Positions 26,001-37,100 of a stretch of 64,000 nt of DNA are shown one piece after another (position 1 is the stretch's first letter; the number at the start of each line of letters is the position of its first letter). Both the position numbers and the translations under genes were made by a program. The stretch spans positions 42,671,701-42,735,700 of the forward strand of contig OY292275.1 in assembly GCA_958496175.1 (NCBI GenBank), in the 5' to 3' direction. The notes beneath the pieces are model-generated. The model saw only the letters and a list, made by a program, of their open reading frames with translations. It ran no database searches and was not told the origin of the DNA. This DNA is from Sisyra terminalis. Taxonomy: Eukaryota > Arthropoda > Insecta > Neuroptera > Sisyridae.

Positions 26001-26821
26001 TAATTACTTTCCTTGTATACTTTTTCCTGATTTACGTCATTTTTTAGTAGCGAAGCTACTAAAAGCGGTTTCTGGTGAGCTATGAATAATTCTTTTGTTA
26101 CGACAACCACAATTGGTTAGGCGCAAACATTGCAACTGCCATTGTTTTACTAAGTAATTATACATGTTTTGTTTTAGGGTAATAAATTTATAAACTATGA
26201 TTTCATTCAAAATTATAGCGGATTTCTTTCCAAAAAGTATTTTTGTAGAATCCGAAAATTTTTTGTAAAACTACAAAACTATAGTTTTTACTTTTTACTG
26301 TCTTCCATTTCGGTGTTTAAAGCTTTTCAATTTATAAAGCCTATTTCAAAAAATTTCTAAAAAATATAAGATTTTTATTCATAAAGATCTTAGTATGAAA
26401 GAGGGATTTATAATAAAGAACAAGTATTAATCTACCAATAATTTTAATACAAATTCGATTGTCCAAATATTTTTGATCTATTAGGGGTCGCAACCTTGAT
26501 TTTAAGAATCCCTGATATAACCAATTCTCTATTTAATAAATCAATAAATAATTACATAAAACAAAATCTGTTTTTCAAACAAATAACATATGTTTTAAAA
26601 CTTTTGCAACAATGACGTTACTAAATGATAATTTCTTAAGTTTTCCCATCTCGGAAAGTGTACTTAATTTTGTCACGTTTATAATATCACTTTTAAAACA
26701 AATGACGTCTTTTCTCCATTTCTAAAGCGAGCTAAAACAAGTGAATGCCGCCAGGCTAATTAGTAAACACTTGAATGCCTAACCTAAGCAACTAAACAAA
26801 TGAAACGCGATGACGATTCGC

Positions 26822-26856
26822 TGACGTCATTAGGAATCCCGCATTTGGGAAATTCC
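26822..26856. promoter_or_regulatory. candidate CRE + double kappaB enhancer core
   Basis: TGACGTCA (26822-26829), GGAATCCC (26833-26840, a kappaB-type word on the minus strand) and GGGAAATTCC (26847-26856, a full kappaB consensus) lie within 35 bp. Such spacing is typical of ATF/AP-1 plus NF-kappaB immune enhancers. It sits in dorsal intron 1, about 2.5 kb upstream of the candidate coding exon at 29331. Function is inferred. Confidence 0.5.
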
Positions 26857-27147
26857 TCTTTTTAAAAATCACATCTCGTCTATTCATCTGTCTATCAATT
26901 GCTTTCCCTATCCTTAACACTCAAATTATTCCCCTCTCCATTGCTGTCAATTTTAAACGATTTTGCCATTTTTTGCAACAATAAAAAAAAACACACGTGG
27001 CACTTAAAAATTAAACTCAATAGTAAATAGTAGCTTTTTTAAATGAAATTCTTTTTCTTTTTTTTGCTAAACAATTTTATATTTGTGTTTCTTATTTATA
27101 TAATTATTATTCTTACTAGTTTTTACAAATTTTTGTTACGTTTGCTC

Positions 27148-27158
27148 GGGAAAAACCC
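27148..27158. promoter_or_regulatory. Dorsal site GGGAAAAACCC
   Basis: Exact GGG(W)5CCC palindrome fitting the Dorsal consensus, 290 bp downstream of the CRE/kappaB cluster. Both may belong to one enhancer. Confidence 0.45.
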
Positions 27159-29330
27159 AGAACACATTGAATCATTTGTTTTATAATATTTAATTGATAG
27201 TATCAGTTTTAAGAGTAATAACAACAGCTATACATATACATTGGTACAGTTGATAACCCCAAAGAGATGCTGTTTTAAAAAAATCTCCATAGTTATCAGT
27301 TTGGTTCTGGTTGTTTGAATAATTGCGAATTTCCTCTATTGATAACACTTTATTTGGCTAGTACCTATACCTATACCTATTGGTATTTTTGTTTAATTTA
27401 TGATACAGAATTCGTATCAATGAATGATAGTAACTTAGTATCGTTTAGTTTGGAATCGATGATTATTCAATAAAGCTATAAATAAAGAATACAAATTACC
27501 TAATTTATACTCATGTAATTGAGATGAAAATTCATGAGCAGTTTTACTAAGTGTAATATTAATAGAAACTTTCGAGGTTCTTCGTTAGAATATTTCTTAA
27601 AAATAATCTTCCACTTGATTTGGAACCTCAGAATTCATCTTACTAAATAAGGAACAGGTATTTGCACCCTTTGCTAGTATCTGCTCTGTTAAAAAATGTT
27701 ACAGATTATAAACACTTTTAATGGATTTAGCGCATTAAAACATTGTTGTAATTTGTTAATATATTGTTATTTGGGATATCTGCGCTGTTATCTAATGGAA
27801 TTTACACACTTATCAGAACATAATGCAAACTATGAAAATCACTGATACACATTAAATATAGAGGAATAATAAGGATAAAAAGTCTTTCTATTTAACCACC
27901 TAAGCGGCCTAAGCTATATAAATTCCCACGTACTTTGAAGTCGTAGATTCATCTTGTAAGAGTGATAATTCGCCTTCCCTATTCTTGTTTCCCAAACTTG
28001 ATTTCTTTTATTCAAAATCATTAATATCATTAAAATATTCTACTTCTTGGTAAAAGTAAAGATTATTAAATGCCTATCAACTAATTTTCTTTAGTAGGGT
28101 GATTACATCCGTGGTGGACAATCCACCCTTTTACTAAAAGGCATTCTGGAGGAGGTACAAATTCCAGGAGGATAGATATTCAATTGTAGTTGAAGTAAAA
28201 TATTGTATTCTTTTCTGTCGTTTGAATTACACATTTTCTATTATGTTATGATTGAATAGTGTGATAAAAATCTATTCCCTTATATACATATATTTTACCC
28301 GTTTAACCGATCAGGAGACAAAGAATTGATCGTCATTAAATATCGTATTCCCCTTTAAAAGATAAATAAAAATAATACGAAAGTTTATGACCAGTTTAAC
28401 ATGTTTAACAGTTGAAAAAAATAGACCAATGGAACTAGTTTTGTGAGGAGGTCAAACCAAATTAAACAATAAATTAAAAATAGCACTTTTTATTGCCGAT
28501 TGGTGTTGTTGCAGCTAGGGGAGCGAGGGTGGCTATTTGGCTGAAAAGTTGTTCTTTGAGACTCACTTGATTGCATTCCTTGCGACTTTTTATTTGGGGA
28601 TTTTGTCTTCGTTTTTGGTTTTGATGATTAAAACAGTCGAACTATATGACCTTGGAAGATCATATGCAAATTTTCAAAAATGTTCACAAAGGGCAGTAAA
28701 TTGGATGCTAATAAATTGAACGGAGAAAAAAATTAATGTGGGTATCACGTTTTCGGCGAGATTATGGAAATTTGGACATTTTTAAATTTTTAATTTGATT
28801 TACTTATTGTAAAGAATTAAAATTTTAGATTAAAACAATTTGGGTTATTGAAACTTCTCAATTGATTTTTTTAGTCTGGAAGAAATCTTTGGAAACAAGT
28901 GGCATTGGTAGATGAAAAATCGGAATTGTAGTAAAAACCTCCGTTTTTTTAATGTTTATTTCATTTGTCCGCAAAAAATGGGGAATCTTATTTGGTTTTG
29001 TCGAGCCAGAACGGAAATTTCGTGCGGTTTTTGCGCTTATCGCTCGAATTAAAGATAATCCAATTGCTGAGTCGGAAATAAAATAAATGTATCATTTTAT
29101 GAATGAATTTTTCAATCTCTTGTCGTTATATTAAATATTCTTAGAGCATAATTTTTCCTTTTATGTTTAGTAAAAAACTGTTTTGTACTTGCGAAAATTC
29201 AACTTTTCATTATATGTCTTTAAAGGTTCTAACACAACAAGCATTCTTCATCATCAGCGATCCATCATTTTCCTGGATCCTTCACAGAAAAAAATCAAAA
29301 TAAAAATATAAAAAAAAATCATTATCAAAC

Positions 29331-29340
29331 ATGGAGCGAG
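29331..29340 (+). CDS. dl: candidate first coding exon of dorsal (M-E-R)
   Basis: ATG GAG CGA G is followed by the donor GTGTGT at 29341. The start context ATCAAACATGG fits the insect initiation consensus well. Phase 1 matches the exon at 31268, giving a continuous N-terminus ([20 protein letters not shown]). The exon probably begins at a start site or acceptor upstream; a TTCACAG acceptor-like word ends at 29287. I chose this start over the in-frame ATG at 31291 because of its better context, but either could be used. Confidence 0.5.
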
Positions 29341-32300
29341 GTGTGTAATTTTCTGTGTGTTTTTTGGGTTTTGTAAGTTTGGTTGTGGAAGCTTTGCATG
29401 AGTTTGAGCCGAAGTTTTGTCGTAAATCCGTTTTCTATGTGAGAAAATTCATAGCATGTCATGAAAGAAGGAATGAAAATTTTTCATTTGAAGCTTTCTT
29501 CATCAAGTTTATAGAGAATTCAGTGCGGCCATCTGTATGTATCTTGGGCAAACCATTTAAATTTCATCAGTCAAAGACGCCAACCAATCTATTTTTCCTT
29601 TGCTATTTTCTTAATTTTTCAGATTTTCCATTTCTTCGATATTCACCTTGTAATTAGTCATTTTACCATTTCCGTTTCGAAATTAATAATAATTATCTGT
29701 TATTTTTTTTTTAAATAAAACAGTATTTCTCAACTGGTGGTCTGTAAAAAGGGAACAACGATTTCAGTGGTTAATGAATGACAATGAATGATATCTTTTA
29801 CCTCTTTTGCTTTTATATTGAGTAAAAGATTTGCGCCAATTATACCAAAGCAAACAATGGAAATTGGAAAATGGAAAGTGGATGGCTTAAAAATAGAACC
29901 CCATTTCAGCTAAATATTTCGGCGATTCACATGACTTCAACAAGGAATGTGATATTGAGGAGAAATAATCGACTTTTATTAGAAACAATAATCGAAATTG
30001 GAAAAATCGATTTTTATCTATTATTTGAAAGAATGTCTGCTTTTCATTCTTCTGTATATGTTGCGGTAAATGTGATGAATGAAAAGTTATCAATGATTAT
30101 CTATCACTGATTAATAATTTCCAAAAACCGTAGAAAAAGTAAGTACTTTTAACACTCCGGTACTTCTTAGCGCTCCGGACTTCTAAATGGAGTCTGGCTA
30201 GTTGCAGACGCAAAAATCGATAGTGAACAAAAAAATTAATTACTAATTAATCGATTTTTTCCATAATTGATTATTTTTTCACATCCCAAAAAATACGCCT
30301 CGATTATTGCAGACGTTTTTTCAAACTTTTCGTCTTGAGGAATAATTGTCATTAGACTTCATTAGAAAATTAAATTTTTGTTGAGAAAAACTGGAAAAAA
30401 ATATAGTGAGGCTATAAGACCGCAATCAATTTATATTTATAATTTTTTCTTGGACAAATGCGGTTTGCATGATTTCTTTTGTGAATTAAACGATTTTTAA
30501 TTGATTTCGCGTAAAAGTCACGTACGCTATTTGATGTTGCTAATATTACACAGATTTTAACAGAAATTTTAGCCTTTAATGACGTTATAATTAGTCGAGA
30601 ATTACTTTAATATGTGAAAAATTATTTTTTTTCTAATCTAATTACATTTTTATATAACATTTCCGGTTCACTTTTATTGTGGATTTTACAATAGAAAAAT
30701 ATTTTAATTGAGAACAATAAAGTGACAATTTTTGAAGATAAAAATTTCATCCGATTATGTAACATTAGCATTTTTTTTCTAGTTGTAAATATTTAATCTC
30801 AATTTTTTTGGTTTCTACTATTAATAACTTTTTTTTTTCTGAAATACAAAATTTGATTAATCGACTAGTAATACATTGAAATTGATCGATTAAGTAATCG
30901 ATTAAGTTGACAAAAAATCTGTCTTGATACAATTTCATTGGTTCCCATAAAAATGACCAGCAGTCCTTACTTTTAATTTATAAAGCAACAGTATTAAAAT
31001 AATAATCTATTATTTTTATTTTGAGCATTTTGGTGCTTCTACGCAATTTTTGAGTTTAACTGTAATCGCTGTATTGGTGGTTGATAAAAACAATTGGAAA
31101 ATATCGCTTTATAAGTGAGCTTTGTACGTTTTCAACTGTTTTAGATTATTCTAGCATGATTCATTTTTCTTTTGTAAATAGACAATGAAGACAATTTTAT
31201 CAACAACATAATTACTCTTTGAAATCTCCCTTCTTTCCAATATTAATTTTTTTCTCTTTCTGTCTAGAAACTGAAGCTGCAATAGATGGAATGCCAGACA
31301 ACGATGATATCAATATAAGTGATGTCAGTAAGTATTGAAAATTCTTATTCAAATGATTTCAAAGTATAATTTTTTTCATTTTTTTAACAGTTGAAGTAAT
31401 AGAAACAACAGATCCAGAATTTTCAAGTAGCAATCAAAATAATATGCGTTCCATGACAAATTCGGGGGGTAATCCGACAGGATCGCATTCGAATTCTAGT
31501 CGAAGAAATGTATACGTCGAAATTGTTGAACAACCCGCGTCCAAAGCGATGCGATTTCGATATGAATGCGAAGGACGCTCGGCAGGATCAATTCCAGGTA
31601 GCAATAGCACCTCGGATAATAAGACTTTCCCTACAATTCGCGTGTGTAACTATAGAGGAAAAGCAGTTGTCGTTGTGTCCTGCGTGACCAAAGACGCACC
31701 CTATCGGTAAGTTTCAACTTTTCTGTACTCTTAAGAAAGCGGCTTATAGGTTGCATTCAAAGTTATTCAGAACTGTTCACGACTACCGCATTCACTTACA
31801 TAATATATCGAATACAGTTTTGAAAATGTTTATTACAGTCGGCTCCTCAAATTTTTGAATTCAATACAATAATCTTCAGTTATTACAATACTCAATTACT
31901 ATTTATGCAGACACTTATCTTCCAATGACGATAAAAGTCGTATATAATTTTCTGTATGTGAATGCGGTCGTCATGTTTGAACGTAATACACACCATTTTT
32001 GCGTCATTTTTCTGCTTTCGCGCAAATCTCTACATTTGTCAAAATATGTCTATAAAATTTTTTTTTAATGTCCAGACCTCATCCTCACAATTTAGTCGGC
32101 AAAGAAGGATGCCGTCGAGGTGTCTGCACTGTGGAAATCCCCGTCGACACGATGACCGTTACCTTTTCAAATTTGGGTATTCGGTGTGTCAAGAAAAAGG
32201 ACATAGAAGAGGCGTTGAAGGTTCGAGAGGAAATTCGAGTCGATCCATTCAGAAGTAAAAACCTATCATATCACCTGTTAATACCAAAACTAACTTTTTC

Positions 32301-34164
32301 TTTGTAGCTGGTTTTTCTCACAGAAGTCAACCATCATCCATCGATCTAAACGCCGTTCGGTTATGTTTTCAAGTTTTCCTTGAAGGTGAAAGTGGAAAAT
32401 TTACATATCCCGTACCACCTGTGGTTAGTGAACCAATTTTCGACAAAAAAGCCATGTCAGACCTTGCCATTTTTCAATTGAGTGACGATTCTAGTTCTGT
32501 AGCTGGTGGTCGCAAAATTTTACTGTTCTGCGAAAAAGTATGCAAGAAATTGGAACCACTTCTGAGCTGTTTAATGTAAATATTTTGATTGATTCCAGGT
32601 AACAAAAGAAGATATTCAGGTGCGATTTTTTGAAGAAAAAGACGGTCAAGTCAAATGGGAAGGTTTTGCCGATTTTCAGCCAGCTGATGTACATCGTCAA
32701 GTAGGCATCGCGTTTCGAACTCCGAGATATCACACGTTGGAGGTTACTGAACCAGTCAAAGTCCTTATTCAGTTACTGCGTCCTTCAGATAAAGCCTGTA
32801 GTGAACCATTACCATTTATATTGACGCCGTTAGAAAAAGGTAGGCCTGCGTTTTGGTCTCTTCGTCGCTCTTTGGCGAAAAAGAACGATCATTCTACTTT
32901 CAACCAAATGTTCAGCCAAATTCTTACTGCAAACAACAATCAAAATATTCCAAACAACAATAAAATTGTTGTCGATAATATCACGATTTTAGAGCCCGAA
33001 ACTCAAAATCAAATTCAAATCGGCGATGAATGGAAGACGTTAGAGCAAATCGAAGCCGAACAACAATCACAATGGAATACTTTGCCAACTCCCACAGAAC
33101 TTAATAACAATAACCCTGAGGAAAAATCTCTCAGCGATTTACTGAATCAAGTTGCAGAACTTGATGAAATCTATTCCGATACCCAAACGCGTCTTTTAAC
33201 CACAAATGAAAATCTTGAAAAATCTCCTTCCCGCGTCACACCAGCTCACCCCACAATGGACGTAGACCCCGACCCAGAAGATTCAAACACCTATTCTAGC
33301 TTACAAATGGCATTTAAAAACCCCATAGATCTAATGGACAAATTCGATGAAGTTATAACCGCTCATGGTCCTCTCATAGAAATCACAAGTCAAAAACGGG
33401 AAAATTGCGACTCGGAAAAATTACCCCCCTTGCCGCCAAAACGCGCGAAAAAAACCGATTCTGCAACAATTTTACCAATTATCGGACGTCCACTTTCACA
33501 AAATATTTGTGCCTCGTCCAACAGTATTGCATTGAGTACGTCACAGGCTCAAAGTATCCTTGGTAGCTCAAATTCTAGCCTAGTCCGAAAACCTGTTTCC
33601 CGTTCTGCCTCATTTAACGTCGTTAGAACACGACCCACAGAATTTTCCGCTCCACAAAAACACCTGCCTCCAACTCCAACCAATGCCGATACCCTCCCCA
33701 ATCCCAAAAAGCGTGGATTCTTTTCCAAACTATTCAGAAGAAATAGTAAAGACAAAACCGCCGCTCGGCCAAAAACAACCAGCAATTTAAATTCACCAAA
33801 TCGCGGTTCAGTTGCTAGCTTTAAGTCGCTCCGCGACGGAAATGGGGTGGCGAATATTTCTCTATCGGGTGGACATATGCAAACGAAAGCAAACGCTTCG
33901 AAGAATTCCCCTGACGTAATTCACATTTCGCTCAAAGGTCCAATTAATGAATTGGAAAGTGACTCAAAACCTAACGAGTCTGAAACCATTCAAACAAACG
34001 GTAAAGATTTTGATGATAATATCATTACTGAGGAGAACAATTTGGATTTAACCGAAGCCGAACATTATGCGTTATATACAGCGATTGCTCCTCATGCGAC
34101 TCAAAGCGAATTCGATGAAACATCCTGTTATTACGCTCCTGTGGAAGGCGGCAAAGTACTCTAA
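29331..34164 (+). CDS. dl: Dorsal isoform B (read-through C-terminus, no A-type NLS)
   Basis: Uses the same exons to 32537, then reads the 32599 exon through the donor at 32840 to a stop at 34162-34164. It gives 786 residues, with 441 after the Rel domain that are not in isoform A. The B tail starts [15 protein letters not shown], is rich in Asn, Gln, Ser and Pro, has basic clusters PPKRAKK and [17 protein letters not shown], and ends [20 protein letters not shown] then [16 protein letters not shown]. The intact frame of 1.3 kb in otherwise stop-dense DNA, and the low AT bias of this segment, show it is coding. A Dorsal-B isoform without the nuclear signal is known from Drosophila and acts in immunity. 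An AATAAA at 34244 gives it its own 3' end. Confidence 0.85.
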
Positions 34165-37100
34165 CTTTCAAATTACCTGAAATGTAGCTATATATAGTAA
34201 ACTCGCCATTGTGGTATTCATTTTTTTATATAAGAAAACTTTAAATAAAATTAAAGACTGCAATGTAAACGCAAGTCTAAAAATTTCACACATAAAAATG
34301 AGTGAATTTCTATCTTATTAGAGGTCTTCTTATTCTATTCAATAGAGCAATTGATAAATTACCTGAGACACTTTGGGGGAATTATAATTTTTTTATTTTC
34401 ACTATTTATTTTTTTGAAAGAAAAACTTGTTTTTGTTATTAAAGAATGAGTACGTAGTTTTTGAATAACTTTTTAGGAACCAGGAGAATAACTCCTGCAG
34501 GTAGGTTACATTTATTATGGAACAATATAATGGAGTTCGTTAAAATTACCTTCTTCTCTCCTTATAATTTCCGTAATTGATGGAAATCGCCTGATTACAC
34601 ATCGTATCGTATATTAAACGTGTATAAATTTGATATTTCCTTGCCACTTTTAGCAAACCGCAAAATTAGTACACTAACATACTTCGGAAATCAGTAGAAT
34701 CGAGAGCAGGGAGAACTTGCTTCAATATATTGGTCTTCCCCCCAAAGTGAGTTAAACTCCTAGACCTAAAGCTCTGCAGTCAATATTGATTGACTAAAGA
34801 ATTAACGTAAACCATAAAATTTTGGAATTCACTCATTTTTTGGGAAATTTTAATGTACCTAACGATATCGAATTGCCATTTTTTAAACGAGAAATCGATT
34901 TTTTTAAGGCTGAAACAAGAATTTTTAGCAGAAACGTTTTTTTGTAGAAATTAAGTTTTGTTTTCATATTTTATCGAACGTTGCGATTGTTTTATGATTA
35001 AATGCATTTTTTTCTTTTTCTGTATAGTGTTTAAATAATGTAATGTGTTGATCGTCAGACCAGAAAATTTATTTCAATTACTGAAAGGTCGTTAACGGTT
35101 AAACAGAATATGCACTAATTTTTATGTAAAATTGTATATTTTGATTTATTTTTTTTGGTGAGGCTTCTTTTTAATTTAATGAGATGTTTAATAGAAAACA
35201 TCAACGATACTTGTATAATAAATCGATTCGAACCTTTATTTCTTAATTACCTTTAAAATTATTTTTTTGATATATTAATTCATATTTAAGAGAAAGATTT
35301 TCTTTGTTAGTTCCTTGTAGACGATCCACGTGTTAATATAAAGTATTATTTTATTATAAAAAATGTTAAAAGTATTTCTATATTTTTATGAGAAAAGTAT
35401 GTGGTATTGATTATATGGAGATAGATGGCTTATAAAAATATGAAATGAACAATCGATCATATCTTACCTTCCAAAATAATGGAAACATATTTTTTTTGTG
35501 AATCAAATAGAAAAAATGTTAAGAAACATTTTACATGTTTTTTGAATTTTAATGTTTCATGGTTATACACAAAATAAGCCAATTTTCAGACCATAGTATA
35601 ATATGCTAGATAGCACTATGCATTTTGTTACTATGGTGAACATATAGTGAGATTTATTACTTTTTGGTAAAACTTTTGAGGCAGACCTGCAGTCGTAATA
35701 TCTAGTATATTATATCATACTGTAGTTAAACTACCAATACAGAAATACTTTTCAAGTTTTCGTTTGCAAAAGGAACGATTCCCTTATTTGTATTTTTAAA
35801 AAAATATTTTATAAAATAGTAAATTTTATTGATATGTTGAGTGCTCTAGTCATAGAAAAATAATTTTTTGTATTTAATTTATTTTTAATTTTTTAACATT
35901 TTTTTAGAAGCAGATATGAAACGTAAACGACAACGATTTGGATCCGAAAGTCCCAATAATTATATTAGAGTTTCAAATTTACAAAATCAGGCTGTTAATA
36001 ACAATAGTAAGTTTGGCAATTTTAAAATTTTCTTGGGATTTTCCACATGGTGGTGGTTGTCATTTACTTGCAAATTTCAATTTTTCCTATTTCTTTGAAA
36101 AAAAGCTCTTATCACAATTAGTTTTCAGTCTAAAGCTGAAGCATCATTAAAAATTTGCTCATACAATTTTTTCTATTTTTCATCGCTTTTATTTGCCTTA
36201 GGCCAATTTCTTATTTCTTTATTTTCTATTAGTAATATTATCAAATCAAATTTAATAAATTAATAATAATTAAAATCATATCATCCTATTATATAGAATT
36301 TTAGAGTATAATTTCGTTGAAATGTTATTACTTTACATGAGAGAGGAATCAAATATTTTTAAAGAAAACAAATTTTTAAAAAAGACTTTTAGAAAAAAAA
36401 AGTGAAAATATTTGTATTATGTTTTTGGGACAGTTGACTTTTTAAATGGTTAGATCTTTTACAACAATTACCTATAAATATAATGTATACAACGTATACA
36501 ACTATACATTTATGAAAATAATTGTGTTTATAAAGGTAAATGAAAGAAGCTTTATTTATATAAATTTTAATAAAAAATATTGATAAACTGTAAGAACTTC
36601 TTTTATTCTCTCTTGAGTTATGAAGTTTTTTTTTATATTTTAATATTACAGTCAACTGATGGAAATTTGGGCGAAAAATTTATGGTAATTTTTTCATATT
36701 GTGTGTTATATCAGTTGCTTATATTATAGATTGTTGTAGTATAGTTTTTGAATTTAGTTTGTTTGTTTGTGTTTTATCAAAATACAAAAAAAAAATTGAT
36801 AAAAAATACTTAAGAAAACAAATTTTTGTTAAAAGCATGCCTCTAGCACTATTATTAACACAACATTTTCTTTACTAATTTTAAACTAGCATTGAATGTA
36901 AATTTTTAATGACTTAATCGCAATGAACACTTAAAAATATATAAATCTGTTTTAACATTGAATATTTTATCTGTTTTATTTGTCTTCCACAAATGCCTAC
37001 AGTAATATAAATTGTAAATTGAATTTTTAACTTTAATTTTGAATGTCTAGGCATCTAAGACAGATATGTTATTATGAAGGATTAAAAGATTACTTACCCA

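Larger units (their letters stand above)
23081..29200 (+). other. dorsal intron 1, distal part
   Basis: No gene is supported. Features of note are TGACGTCA at 23492-23499, a CRE plus double kappaB cluster at 26822-26856, a Dorsal site at 27148-27158 and three tandem ACCTAT units near 27361-27380. An open frame at 28537-28719 has no splice context or recognisable protein. Confidence 0.4.

Noticed and set aside
27361..27380. Telomere-like ACCTAT repeats
   Set aside because: Only about three units, and the unit differs from the insect TTAGG telomere repeat.
29721..29760. Full hAT element with CAGTATTTCTCAACT left end
   Set aside because: No partner terminus within a plausible distance.
33549..33785. 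Minus-strand frame within the dorsal-B exon
   Set aside because: Antisense shadow of a long, lower-AT coding exon.
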